Of a DNA stretch of 64,000 nt, positions 1 to 11,684 are shown piece after piece. Location: NCBI GenBank assembly GCA_940337035.1, contig CALNHX010003276.1:62001-126000 (forward strand). Direction: 5' to 3'. Numbering within the stretch: the first letter of the stretch is position 1; every line of letters starts with the position of its first letter. The notes under the pieces are model-generated. The model made no database searches. It was not told where the DNA came from and saw only the letters and a list, made by a program, of their open reading frames with translations. Source of the DNA: Agriotes lineatus (lineage: Eukaryota; Arthropoda; Insecta; Coleoptera; Elateridae). The position numbers and the translations under genes are program-made.

Positions 1-696
1 GTTGTGTGAGTGTATCACACCAGATTTTTATTTGTGCATTTTTTCAAATAAAATGCAAACATACAGGGTGGCCTGCGTAGGAGATATGACGTCATCGATG
101 TTTTTAAAATAGCAACCCACTTTCTTTATTACGGAATTTGAAAGAACACATTTTTTTACTTACGCTAAGCTAATTTTTGCGTATAGGTCACATGTCCAAA
201 ATTTAAGAAAATCAATTTTAAAATTGCAAAATACTAAATTTAATTTTAAAAAGTGTGATTTTACGTCTCTATCAATGACAGCAATCAATAAAAAACATGT
301 CGGTCGTCTTGGTTACTGTCGGGCAGACAGCGGTACACAATTTGAGCATTTAATTTAGTTGTTTTTTTAAGTTATCATTGCAATTAAATTTAGTATTTTG
401 CAATTTTTATTTTTTTTTAAGTTTTGGTCATGTGACCTATATTCAAAAATTAGCTTAGAGTAAGTAAAACAATGTGTTCTTTAAAATTCCGTAATAAAAG
501 GGGGGTCACCATTAAACAACATCAATGATGTCATACCTCCTACGCGGATCACCCTGTATGTATAATTTTATTTGAAAAATGCGCAAATAAAAATAAAAAT
601 CGACGGGTCTCAAATCGATGGGTCCCAGCGTTTTTCCAAAAGTTATTCCTTGAATTTTTAACGAATTTATCCACTACTTTACGAAAGCACTGTACA
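1..696. repeat. Palindromic repeat R1, copy 1
   Basis: The two halves are inverted copies. Near 37-84 the text reads ATTTTTTCAAATAAAATGC, ACAGGGTGGCC, TGCGTAGGAG, and near 538-590 the same motifs return on the other strand. Arms are about 230 bp, with a spacer near 255-360. The tail (600-696) is shared with a second copy at about 54440-55006 in the same orientation. No coding region is seen. The ACAGGGTG motif at the ends is common in insect DNA-transposon termini, so I infer a non-autonomous foldback transposon or part of a larger one. Confidence 0.75.
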
Positions 697-719
697 TTCC
701 CCCTGTCACCCGCGAGCAA

Positions 720-1171
720 GTGAAATTTTGCAGTTTATTTCTCGCTAACATTGACGATAACTACAGGTTAAATAAAACTTTCATCGCGGTTAAACCCAAA
801 AACTCCCCAAAACTTTTGTATTGGAGTGTCGTTAACCCCCATTTTTATTGGGAAGTTCCACTGAAGTCGCAAAAAGTTGGTATGTGGTTAGGTTTCAATC
901 GTCGTAAATTAATTGGTCCAATTTTCGTTCGTACTACAATTATAAGACAAAAATATCACCAAGAAATCCTAGAGCTATTTTAAAATTATTTGCGTGATGA
1001 TGAGATCCGAGAAGATTTTTCCAACAGGATGGGGCTGCAGCTCACGCAGCTTATGAAACTCTTGAACTGTTACGAGTGTCCCGCCAGAGGAAAATTAAAA
1101 AAGGAAAAACTGTCGGAAGTGTCAGTTAGTTGTATGAACTTGACGGCTGAAACAATGCAGTACGCACTATA
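720..1171 (+). pseudogene. Tc1/mariner (IS630-type) transposase fragment
   Basis: The first frame (720-983) gives a stretch resembling the central catalytic core of insect mariner-like transposases: ANIDDNYR, then YWSVVNPHFYWEVPL, SQKVGMWLGF and GPIFVRT. After a one-base shift near 1020 the frame reads QQDGAAAHAAYETLELL, which matches the QQDGA-AH block around the second catalytic aspartate of this superfamily. The N-terminal DNA-binding part and the third acidic residue are not seen. It is therefore a frameshifted internal fragment of a cut-and-paste transposase and not a working gene. It abuts repeat R1, which may belong to the same element. Confidence 0.7.
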
Positions 1172-2803
1172 AAGTGACGTTAAGCATTTGAATCTTAAAA
1201 GCATAATAATTAAAACACGATCTCTCGGCCCATTGACAGATTGCTACGGGCAAAACGCGACGATTTTCGAGCTACCATCATTTGACGTATCATTTGAATT
1301 GTTCGCGGCGTCATTCTGATTTCTTCTCCCAAGTCGCGACGAGCGCGCTTTCTTGTCTGCGCTAGTCGTTGGTGATTTTCTGTCTATTTGATCTTGCTAT
1401 ATGTTAGCGCTTAGATTACTGTCCTTTGTCAGCCCGATTTTGATCTCTGGGTTAAGTACGTTCCTAGGTGTGCCTGATCATTTATTTTGTTTAGGGTTCA
1501 GCAACTAACTATCATTATAAAACTGTTCGGTTTGTTATGTTGCCTCTCGTGCAAACTTTACAATTGTAAATTGTGTAACTTCCGGTCTTCACACAGAGGC
1601 GTCACATAGAATTTATAAAAATTTTCTGAGTTATACATACAACTTAAGTGCCAGAAAATTTAAATAATTTCATAAAATGGTTATTTTTTGGTACGTTATT
1701 GTCAGACTTCTAGTGAAAACGGTTATAGGTTATGCAACAAGTAAATTGTTATACCTACATTAACCTTTTGAAAAACCGTCATAAGGACGTGTATGAATTC
1801 AGCATGCCAAAAAGTATAACTACATTTGTATTTTGATTATTACTAACTTAGAAAGTATAAAACGGTATACGGTCTTGGTCTGTCGCATAAATGCACACTT
1901 GGACAGAAAGAGAGAGACTTCGACAATTAGTTTCCGAACCCTAACAAAATAGATAATCACGCACATGCAGAAACTCTAGGTTAAGGTACACGTTATCATT
2001 TGAGCCTGCTTTCTTATTTTTGCCGAATTGGTTTAAGTTTCGGGGTATTTCTAGCTGTCCTGATGCAGTGTTATAATCCAGTGTACTGATCAGATAATAC
2101 CGCTGTTCTAATCGCGCAATGAGTTTCTTTAATTTCGTGATATTCTCATACGTATCGTGCACGTGCTGCCATGGTCCATTGTGCTACTTCCGTAAGCTGC
2201 CGTTTATCCGGGTTTACCACCCGATATCTTTGGCGCTGGAATTTGTGGCGTTAGGCCCCCGACGAGTCCCGTTTGCGAGGTGACCTTGACTTATTTCGGC
2301 GTGGGCTTTTGCTGTCGCCAAGGAGCTAGTAATTTCGACTGAATCGCTTCAGGGTTCCTCGAATTTCACCCTTTCTTATTGTGTGATAATTTTATTTTAT
2401 TCTTGTACGTTGCATCTTGCATTGTGCTAGGTGCCAGTGCCTCTGATGAATTTCACCTAACGCCTCATTAAAGTTTAATTTGCCTTAGTAGTATTTTTCA
2501 CTTTTAATCTTTAACAATCTATGTAGTTTGTCCATTTAATGTAATTGCTATTGTATGTATACATTTGACTGTTATATTTTATGTTCAAAAATAAAATCTT
2601 TTAAAAATCGGCAGTGAAGAACGTCGAAAACGTCTTTAAAATATAAGAAATCGGCAGTGAAGTAATCCATGGTTTTACGCATTTTTGTAGGTGGCGGGGC
2701 GACAGATAAACGTCAACCGACGTCAACATAACCTACAAAAGTTTATTAAAATGTTGTAATTTCACGATTTCTTGATTTAAACAAAAACATAATGTACTTC
2801 TCG

Positions 2804-2907
2804 GCACTGAAGTTCCTTTTTATCCCTCACGTGGTTTATTTGCGTTGGCCCTACGGGCCTCGGTAAGTAAATCCATATTCGTGATAAAAAGTTAAACTTC
2901 AGTGCCT
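2804..2907. repeat. Small foldback repeat
   Basis: Inverted arms: CACTGAAGTTCCTTTTTATC at the left and GATAAAAAGTTAAACTTCAGTG at the right (shown in parts), about 30 bp each with small indels, around a GC-rich centre (GGCCCTACGGGCC). It probably forms a hairpin. Family unknown. Confidence 0.55.
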
Positions 2908-3502
2908 TGGTATACAAATTACTATTTATCTACTTCGTGTTGTTTTTGTTATTGCCGTATACGAAAGTCCAGGACAACTCTATACTCCTCTCGCCTATGC
3001 AGTACCTTTTTAATTGTGCAAATTTATTGCAATATTGTTAGTAACAGTAAATTATAAATTGCCAAGTCGCTGCACGACTATATTTAATTATTTATTCAAG
3101 AACGGGAAGGGGGTGAGGGTTTTTTTCTCTTCTGTCAGGTGACCGCTGTTTTTTGTTTTGTTACAGTTGTTACAATTTGAAACATTCCAAACACAATTTA
3201 ATCACAAAGTATCTACAGTTGATACGTTTAATTATTGTTTTTTCTATAGCACATGTTAAAGTGTGCTTTTATCAACTCAAAACAAAAGGTCAAGTTTTAC
3301 TTTAACAGCAAGGGTAGATAAAGTAGCACTTTAACATCAAGGATAGATAAAGTAATTTAATTTTCTAACTTTTGTTTAAATTAAATATGACAGCTTCGTA
3401 TTATCGTAGCAGCCCAATCTAGCTACTGACATTTTGAAATGTGATTGACTGTCATTATTTTCTTTTAAAATTGTTAAAGTTCTTGCTATAGAAAAAAATA
3501 TT

Positions 3503-3622
3503 GTATTATACACGACGATAAAGTTATTTCTATCCACTCTTGAATCATTAACGTCTCGACTTCGTCTCGACGTTAAACAATTCACTCGTGGATAAAATTT
3601 AACTTTATCGTCTTGTATAATA
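3503..3622. repeat. Foldback repeat with about 55-bp arms
   Basis: The left arm begins TATTATACACGACGATAAAG and the right arm ends CTTTATCGTCTTGTATAATA, its near-perfect reverse complement. Pairing continues inward through TATCCACTC/GTGGATA and AACGTC/GACGTT to a centre near 3562. It is a compact foldback or MITE. No clear target duplication was seen. Confidence 0.7.
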
Positions 3623-5629
3623 AATTACTATTAATTTGCCGTTGTGAAATATACAGCAGAATAACGAACATTTACTTGTAATTGATTTGGCAGTTACACA
3701 AATGTAACCAACATTACAGTAGTTGATTACGTTTTCTGAATTCTTCTTGTCTCTAAAGTAGAATCGTGTTGTTCTAACTCTCTAGCCTTCGTAATAATAA
3801 AATAACGTTGCACGCAGTTGCAAAAACGTCAGTTAAGTCAATTTGAAATGCATAACCCTGTTCATTTTCAATGATCGCAAGTGTACATTTAGTTTCCTTA
3901 AGTAATTAATAACTAAGAGCCCATCAGTATTGTTTGTTAAATTACGTGCAATAAACTACATTCATCGGGGCGATTATTAATATGACATTGGTAACAGACT
4001 ACAATTCGATGATCTATTATTATGTAACTTAAGCCTAATTAAAGTACATTTGCTTTTGTAACCTTCATTCAATTCATCGTCTCAATTAAACAGCGAGTGC
4101 CATACTTATCAAGTGCAGTGACGATAATATGAAACAGTAGCATTTACAATTTTGTAGTTATATCCCCTTTACATGGTATGCTGGTAGATTTGAACTTCAG
4201 TAATGTTTCACGTCTGCACAATTTCTCAAAATGCATTTCTGTAAATCATCAGAACGGGAAACGTGTATCATGTATGCGGCAGTGAAACATCATTTGCATG
4301 TAAATCGTGTTTTTACATTGTCTGGCACGGCGTAATATAATTAAAGCCAGTGTAACTTAGACTGATAAAGGTTTTCTTACTGTTTCATAAATGTGAACGA
4401 TTTAATTTTTTGAGAGGAATTAATTTCAGTAGGTAATATTGTTAAATTACAAGAAGATACTGAAAAACTCAATATTAATAACTGAGATACAATGCTTTCC
4501 TTTCGATGCCAGTAATTGCCAGATAGAACTTTTCGAAAATATTATTTTATATTGTATTAATATTCAGTTACAAGTTACTGCAAGACACTTATCAATACTT
4601 CTACGAACTGTTAACTTCGCTGATCATTCTTTCAACCAATATGACTGAAGAGTTGACGTTGCTATAGAATGTGTCCAGACCTCTTTATATGAAATTGTGC
4701 GTGTAGTATCTATGCTGAAATTATCGACAGCAACTTAATAACTGCCTATTTGCCACATTAGTGTTATCAGCAACAGTAGTTGCTTATTTAACTTTCCACA
4801 TGAAGCAGTATGCAATGGAGGAGATAAAAAGCATGAGTAAATAATCTTGTAACAGGAACATAAATTAACAGCGCGAACGCCGGCGCTGTGTTGTAGTTGT
4901 AATAAGAAAATAAGATAAAAAATTTAAATGGTCGTTAACCCATTCTAATAATTGCAACAAATTACTTTCATTTTTATGCTTTTTAGTCAACAAGATCACA
5001 ATAAAACTTCAATAAAAGCAACAATTTAATTGTTCATTTCTAATATTAAGTAGGTATGTATTATTTATTCTTTCGTGGAAGACGAGGATTGATTTTTTTC
5101 TGAAACGTTTTTAATTTAACATTTTTAATTTCTTTGTCTGGCGAAATAGTACCCAAAGAAATAGCATGGGCAACTGGTAGTCTCTAATAAAGCAAATTTT
5201 TGTTTAGATTGTAGTTTGTGTACAGAAAACTGTACATACTGATCCCCAGTCAGTTCACATTGGATGCTACAATCTCAGTCCTAGTGTGCTCAAAGCAATT
5301 TTTCATGATTTAAACGATAAAGATGTAAATGAACACCTCTCTTGTGGAGATATCTTACATTCAAAGAGTAACATCGAAACAGGCCCAATAATAATATTGA
5401 GAATTAAAGGGCAGAATTAAGTACAAGATTAGGATGACCAACCATAAGTAATGAAGTTTTTACAAAAGTTCGAATCAGTTGCTGAATATTGTTCATTCGT
5501 TCTACATTCATTCATTCATTCACAATCTTTAAACCCTTTTACCTTTCGGTGTCGAGGACCATTCATACCACAGTTAAAGACAAAAATTATCATAATTTCA
5601 ATTATTTATTCCGTTAGTTTTTTCATATA

Positions 5630-5760
5630 GGGCCGGTTCTACAATGCAAGTATATACCTAGAATAAGCTATCCGAGGTATAATTGTCATAGTTTCCTTTG
5701 TTAAGAGTCTAGGGTATTTATTCCTCGAGTAACTTTATCCTTCATTTGTAGAACCGACCC
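5630..5760. mobile_element. Short MITE, GGGCCGGTTCTACAA termini
   Basis: The left end GGGCCGGTTCTACAATGC and right end TTGTAGAACCGACCC are inverted repeats of about 15-20 bp bounding 131 bp. Flanks are TA-rich (left TATA, right TTAA) with no perfect duplication. PIF/Harbinger-like MITEs have GGG-starting ends and 3-bp TTA/TAA duplications, so that is a guess at family. Confidence 0.6.
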
Positions 5761-6384
5761 TTAAATGAAGTAGTGGTGCTTATCTGTTTGGTTTGAGGTA
5801 TAAATTAAACAGGCCTTCCTTTAATATTAGTTCGATAATATATAATGTATAAGCCATTCACTCCTTTTTGCATGAAGGTTGGCCATGGATTTCTGTTGTT
5901 AAGTTACACATGAACAGGGCCATAATTTTTATTTTGTCGTATAACCGTCCATCCGACGCTCGAAAGAGCACGAAGGATTAGAAGAAGAAGAAGAGTTGTA
6001 TAACCTCCCAACACATTTACTGTTAGGTATTTGACAGAATAGAATATTATTGCCAGATGGACTGCTTATTTTAGTAGTACATGTGGATAAATTTTGAAAA
6101 TCTAAAGTATTATAAGACCTTCCATGTTCTTCATTATAATATCTTCAATTATAGTCTGACCATCCAAATCTAGTTTTTTATTTTTAAGGTTATAAGTCAA
6201 ATTTGTTTATTTCTATATGCATTCTTCGTGGAGATGTATATAAAGCATCGAGCAACCCTACGTTAATTATCAGGTAAATTTTGGTTAAAAAATGCAAAAA
6301 TTACATCTTAACATATAATAGTCAAAAATAAACCTCCACAACTGCATAACAAGAAGACTGATTGAGCCTTATTTAGGGGACTCC

Positions 6385-7706
6385 TTGATGAAAATCTTTC
6401 CTTAAATGTTCCCCTTAAAACAGATAAAGATATCGAAGCAGCTGTTGAAATTTAACCTGTCTGATTCAGGAAACCGCCTGGAAAACAACTCCGCCAACAA
6501 AAAGATTTTCTAAAACTGGAGATTATCATACTGAAATTCTAAATAAAATATCTGAGAAGCAAAGATTAAGGAGAGAATGGCAAAACAGACGATACCCAGC
6601 CAAAAAGAGAAGTTACAACAAAGCAGCTAGAGAATTTAAGAAGATGTTAAAAAACTATAAAGATGGAACTTTCAAAGATTACCTAGAAGGCTTAGGAGCA
6701 ACAGAAAGTAGTGATTACTTATTGTGGAAAGGGACCAAGCAACTCAAGCAACCTGTAAAACCAATACCACCAATCCGGAAGCAAAATGGTATACATGGGC
6801 CAAAACAGATGCAGAAAAAGCTGAAAGTGTTTTCCAGCCGTTACCAAGCGAGCAAGATGCAGATGAAGAGAAATTGACTGTTACCTCGATGCACCTCTAC
6901 AGCTTTCACCACCACTTCAACCATTTACTGTTCATGAAATTGAAGATATGATCAAAACTTTACGCAATAAAAAACACCCGCCTACGATTTAATAACCGGA
7001 TGTATTCTGAAGGAACTACCACTAAAAATAATCAAATTGACCACATTCATCTTTAACGCAGTAATAAAAAAAAACTAGTTACGTTCCTGCCTAATGGAAA
7101 GTAGCAAAGATCATACATATACAGAAATCGGGCAAACCCAATAATGAAGCTAGCTCGTACAGACCTATTAGCCTGTTACCAATCATCTCAAAGCTTTTAA
7201 AAAAACTACTGTTAAAAAAACGCATGTCTATACTAATAAACAATAAACTAATACCAACCAGACTATCAATTCGGGTTTAGGAAATATCACTCCACAATAG
7301 AGTGTTGCGGATCTTGCAAATAGGACATTTGAAGAAAAAAATATTGTACAGCTGCATTTATCGACGGAAGCCAGGCTTTTGATAAAGTCTGGCACAAGAG
7401 TCTCTTATACAAGTTAAAACAGCATCTCCCATATGATTTGTATCTTATACTTAAATCTTAATTACATGAAAGATACTTCCTTGTTAAGTATGAAGAAGAA
7501 CAAACCAAATTGTTCCCAATCAAATCAGGTGTACCGCAAGGCAGTGTACTGGGGCCAGTGCTTTGCCTCCATTTTACAGCTGATCTGCCTACTACAGATA
7601 ATGCCGTCATTGCCACCTTCGCAGACGACACCGCTGTATTAGTCACTCATGAAGACCCAGAATTAGCTTCAGAAAAACTACAAACAAATCTCCACTCTCC
7701 AAGTTG
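6385..7706 (+). pseudogene. Jockey-like LINE reverse transcriptase remnant
   Basis: Frames joined across several shifts and stops show non-LTR RT landmarks in order. These are LWKGTKQLKQP and WAKTDAEKAESVF (pre-RT region), VHEIEDMIKTLRNKK, WKVAKIIHIQKSGKP, SSYRPISLLPIISK (RT block 1-2), GVPQGSVLGPVL (block 4) and TFADDTAVLVTHEDPELA (catalytic ADD block). The order and wording fit Jockey-clade elements. Stops and frameshifts near 6990-7500 show it is dead. It ends abruptly at the foldback element at 7707, which looks inserted into it. No endonuclease domain was recognised upstream. Confidence 0.8.
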
Positions 7707-8432
7707 TTAGGCGCGCATTATTAGGCGCGAGCTTTTAGGCGCGAAGCTTTTAGACGCGGACGCTATTAGGCGCCTGGACGTTTAGGCGCCGCAACTTTAG
7801 GCGCGGGGACAGTTAGACGCCACATGAAAGAAATTCACATTATTCTTGATTTAAATTTTTTTTCTTAGGTAATTATTGCAGTCATTAATGTTGAAGAAAA
7901 TTTCAAACAATATATATTCAGCTTTTTACGAGCTTTCTTCAGTGTGTTCAGTGTTCAGTGTAAAGTTGTACAAATTTATATATTGAATTTACATTTTATC
8001 GATTATGAACAAAAAGTTATTTACATTTTGTATATGGATAGTTTAACGTAGTGAAATTATATGGTGTGTATAATTCCACCACGTTAAACTACCCATATAC
8101 AAAATGTAAATACGTACATACATAATCGATACAATGTAAATTAAATATGTAAATTTGTAAAACTTTAACACTGAAGAAGGCTCGTAAAAGCGCCAAATAC
8201 ATATTGTTTATGAAGGTTTGAATTTTTCTTTAACATTAATTACTGCAATAATTACCTAACAACAAGTTTTAAAATCAAGAATAATGCGAATGTCATTCAT
8301 GTGGCGCCTAAGTGTCCCCGCGCCTAAAGTTGCGGCCCCTAAACGTTCAGGCGCCTAATAGCGTCGGCGTCTAAAGCGCTCGCGCCTAAAAGTGCGCGCC
8401 TAAAGATGCGCGCCTAAAGAATCGCGCCTAAA
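7707..8432. mobile_element. Large foldback element with TTAGGCGC-array arms
   Basis: A long palindrome of about 726 bp. The outer part of each arm is an irregular tandem array of TTAGGCGC-type units (about eight at the left, 7707-7820, and eight or more as GCGCCTAA on the right, 8305-8432), spaced 12-16 bp. The inner arms continue as ordinary AT-rich inverted sequence, for example ACATTTTGTATATGGATAGT at 8022 against the inverted copy near 8090-8105. The centre is near 8065. It has no ORF. Inserted at the 3' end of the Jockey-like remnant. Confidence 0.8.
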
Positions 8433-8439
8433 CGTCCTA

Positions 8440-8548
8440 GACCGTATTTACAAACACCTGCAATTTCTGCTTTACCAGTTCTGTAACCGTCCACGATTCC
8501 GACCCATAAAGTACAACAGATTTTACCATTCCATCAAACACTCGCAAA
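8440..8548 (-). pseudogene. LINE RT C-terminal fragment
   Basis: Read on the - strand, this gives FDGMVKSVVLYGSESWTVTE and then KLQVFVNTVLG. The LYGSE-WT motif is the usual post-RT block of non-LTR elements of the RTE/CR1/Jockey type. It is a short dead fragment in opposite orientation to the upstream LINE, immediately beside the foldback. Confidence 0.65.
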
Positions 8549-8644
8549 ATATAACATGAAACATAAAAATACATAGGAAAATACAAAAACAAAAACCACG
8601 TAAAAGGAATACAAATTTAAATAATTCACAAGAAAAATAAAATA

Positions 8645-9160
8645 CCGATGGGGCTACAATTATATATCGAGAGATCCAAAAAAAAAACTGTTCCTCAGCG
8701 GGCTGTGGAAATTCAAATGTTTGAATAATATGTTGATGGCACTGTAAGTCTATGTGAAATTCGAGGTTATCAGGTTAGGTTTTCCGTCAGTTTTGACACA
8801 AAATGACGCAAATCCTAACCTGCTAACCTCGAATTTGACATTGACGTACAGTGTCACCAACATATTATTCATACGTTGAATTTCCACAGCCCGCTGAGGA
8901 ACAGTTTTTTTGGATCTCTCGATATAACAGCAATGAGATAACATGAACAAGAAAATAACACATATTGTTTGAGTAAGAAAGAGATAAACATAGTAGCAAA
9001 TATACGAGTAGGCTTGACGCTCATTTTAATTATGACATATGTCAAGTAATTGTGCCTACTAAAGTAATTTTGTTGTATGGTCATCTCTTTCTTACCCAAG
9101 CATTCTATTTTGTAGTTCATGTTATCTTATTGCTGTTATATATAATTATGGCCCCATCCG
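8645..9160. mobile_element. MITE A, copy 1 (TA-flanked)
   Basis: The left end CCGATGGGGCTACAATTATA and right end ATTATGGCCCCATCCG are inverted, and both are flanked by TA, as in Tc1/mariner-type MITEs. The inverted repeat continues through TATAACAGCAATGAGATAAC (8924) and its inverse near 9117-9142. The left arm is split by a second MITE at 8667-8922. A second copy is at 15216-15682. Confidence 0.8.
8667..8922. mobile_element. MITE B, palindromic, nested in MITE A
   Basis: Ends TCGAGAGATCC / GGATCTCTCGA are perfect inverts, flanked by TATA on each side. The whole 256 bp is nearly palindromic: AACTGTTCCTCAGCGGGCTG at the left returns inverted at 8888-8907. The central core (GGCACTGTAAGTC ... 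AGGTTAGGTTTT ... AACCTAACCTG-like) resembles the palindrome at 25790-25935. Confidence 0.85.
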
Positions 9161-9164
9161 TATA

Positions 9165-9753
9165 TCTTTATACATATAATTCTTCTGTACGTGTGTACGT
9201 GACTGAACTCCTCCTAAACGGCTAGACCGATTTTGATGAAATTTTTTGTGTGTGTTTGAGAGGGTTCCTGGATGGTTTAGATTCACAATTGGATCCGGTA
9301 GGTGGCGGTGCTATCGGGTTCTAGGAATTTTTTAAAAAATTTTTTGACGAATTTCTTTTTTAAATTTTTTCAAGATTTCTCGCATATCAGAACATATAAA
9401 TCCAAAATTTCACCCCCCTCCCACCACCCTCCAATATTTTTTAAAATGAAAAAGATATCGAAAATTCGAATATCGAAAAAACGTTTGCTAAACCCGCCAA
9501 TAGCAGGCAAACCAACGTTCGGGCAGGACAACTTCTATCTGGTCCGCTACCCCTTAGGGGGTGACATGGGGCAAATAAGCCTAAAAATCGATATGGGTGT
9601 CGTTATTGCGGTTTTTTGCGACATTGATTGCGAAAATGGCATTTATTTTTAAGCCTAAGACGATGGACATGACATAAAATTAAAACTCTATAATGGTGAA
9701 ACGGGGTTTCAGAGACAAATTATTTTTGGGGGGCCGGTTGCCGGGCCAGCTAG
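9165..9753 (+). mobile_element. Short non-autonomous Helitron
   Basis: It starts with TC after an A (A|TCTTTATAC) and ends with CTAG before a T, the usual A|T insertion context. The 5' part contains CTAAACGGCTAGACCGATTT and TGATGAAATTTTTTGTGTGT, wording common in insect Helitron left ends. Just before the 3' CTAG lies the GC-rich hairpin GGCCGG-TTG-CCGGGCC. No Rep/helicase ORF is present. An internal block (9556-9676) is about 85-90% alike to 58889-59007 in the Helitron at 57724-59417, so both are one family. Confidence 0.75.
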
Positions 9754-11573
9754 TAGATATATAAATATGTAGGTAGGTATAGCACTTTAATTAAACTCTC
9801 ATTTGCGACACTTTGCTAAAGCTAACATATCTATCAGTGAATTAAAACCAAGAGTACTGGCTCTTACTTTGCCGATACTCAGTAATGCAAAACTCTTTAG
9901 GCGTATTTGGCCCATCTTACTTAGCAAAAAGTTTTTAATATTTTTAATTTAGAAAAAGATCTCTCAGTGGAGGCTGTAGTGACGGGAAGTAAAAAGTAGG
10001 ATATAAGCTGTATACAAATATGGAAAGCTAGCCAATGATGAGTGATTACGATTAGACAGACATTTTTCTCCCACTTCCTTCACTGATAAGCAATATTTAA
10101 TACTAGTTGTGTACGAAGATCGAAATTGTACAATTTGCTTTAGTAAGCCGTCATCGAGATCAGTTTCATACGTAGTTTGAAGTAACTTGGCACTCTCTAT
10201 GACCTCTGCATCTGAAACAATCGTCAGAAATTTGCGGTTTAAAACTTTGAATTTATAGTATGTTACTATGCACTATGCACTATGAAACCTAAGAATCACA
10301 AACACACACTAGAGCTGGAACTTCTAATCTACTCAAAAGGAGAAAAGACTGCGCACTCAAAAGAGCCCAGTGGCGCTCACGTATCATAGTCTGTTGCCGC
10401 TTTGAACCTCTATTCTAGGAAAACTTTTATTTTCACAAAAAACTCCACTACCGCGGCGCCTATATACATTTGGCGCGGAGGTTCTTTGCGCCCCCTGCAC
10501 ATATGATAGTTACGCCACTGAAGAAACCTTGATAAATAAATTGTCTCTGAAACTTCTTTGTGGGGCTTCAATATCATGCTATTTTTTGGGTATTTTGCCA
10601 CTACAAAATGAAAAATATTAAAACATGAACATTTCGGAAGACAAATCTACTTCCATTATCAACATTAACTAATTAAATTAAAAATCAACAAGAACTTAAC
10701 TTATTTTATTGGAGATCCAGCAGAATGCAACTAACCTCTCCAACCTGTTTAATGAATTTGGAGGCTCGCGTGGGCAGGGTCGCATCCCTGAAGCAAACCT
10801 ATTTTCTACTGGGTTCACAGAGAGGTGTCTACCCGCTGCCGCTTACCACACTGCTTTAATTCATAACATTTATACCGGATGACCGGTTTCAAAACTGAAC
10901 AAAACGAAAGCATGGTATATTACAAGGTTACCCGAAACATTTAATTTCATTTTAAAAACTTGGTTACCTAGATCAGAACCTTAAATTTTATAGGGGTGGG
11001 GGGAGGCTGAAAGTCCTTAGACATAAATTACGTTAAACTCATATCATTTGTTTACTAAAAATTGAAACCTTCCTATGCAATTAATCGTAAATTGTAGTAC
11101 TATTATGGAGAGACGCTAGTGGGTACCTATTTTGCCATTTTAACCTCGTCTGTTATTTTGCTAATAGGAACAAATTTGGTTATTGCTATATTGTTTGTAA
11201 CAGATTGCAGAAGTAGTTATAAGAAAATAATGTGGAAACAAAGAAATTGATCATGATTTTACTATGATTATTTTAACATTTTAATTAATGTAACTATAGG
11301 TACACACCGTGTAATTCTAAGATCAGATATATTAAAAATAGAACTTCACCACTCATTTACTACTTAATAAACGGCCTTACTATTATAAAATACAAACAAT
11401 GATGAATTGTAAAACGCTTCATATGTTTAAGCGTATAATTAAATATATTAATTCATTAATTTTACTTAGAATTAAACTAAAACTTCAAACAAAATAGTAA
11501 ATTTTAAACATTAGTAGATAAGTAAAAGGAAATTTAAAATTGACCATAACTAAACTAAATTTTTTTGTTTCAG
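9754..11573. other. Upstream/intronic sequence of the ABCC gene, no exon recognised
   Basis: The first visible ABCC exon starts at 11574 and opens in mid-codon, so this stretch is probably intron. I looked for the short N-terminal exon of MRP4-like proteins (a basic stretch with NPRE-A-like wording) and found nothing convincing. No RNA gene or repeat boundary was recognised. Confidence 0.4.
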
Positions 11574-11684
11574 TTGGTTATTTCCCTTATTCAAGTACGG
11601 CTATAGGAATGACTTAGAAATAAAAGATCTGTATAATACTGCAAGAAGTGATATCTCCGAACATTTAGGAAATGCATTAGAAAG
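11574..11684 (+). CDS. ABCC exon a (N-terminal cytosolic region)
   Basis: Preceded by TTTGTTTCAG, followed by GTATAA. Encodes WLFPLFKYGYRNDLEIKDLY, the conserved stretch before TM1 of MRP4-like proteins. It opens with one base of a split codon, so an earlier exon must exist. Ends in phase 2. Confidence 0.93.

Larger units (their letters stand above)
1172..6384. other. Intergenic AT-rich DNA with small foldbacks, no gene recognised
   Basis: No convincing ORF, exon or RNA gene was recognised. The short open frames in this stretch have no familiar motifs and lie in low-complexity AT-rich sequence. Three small inverted-repeat elements are listed separately (2804-2907, 3503-3622, 5630-5760). A GAAGAAGAAGAA run lies near 5980-5995 and an ATTC-rich run near 5505-5522. 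The stretch near 1230-1380 is more GC-rich, but I could not assign it. Confidence 0.5.

Noticed and set aside
7707..8432. Interstitial telomere-like repeat or CRISPR-like array
   Set aside because: Unit spacing is irregular (12-16 bp), the arrays are inverted arms of a palindrome in a eukaryotic genome, and TTAGGC is not the insect telomere unit.
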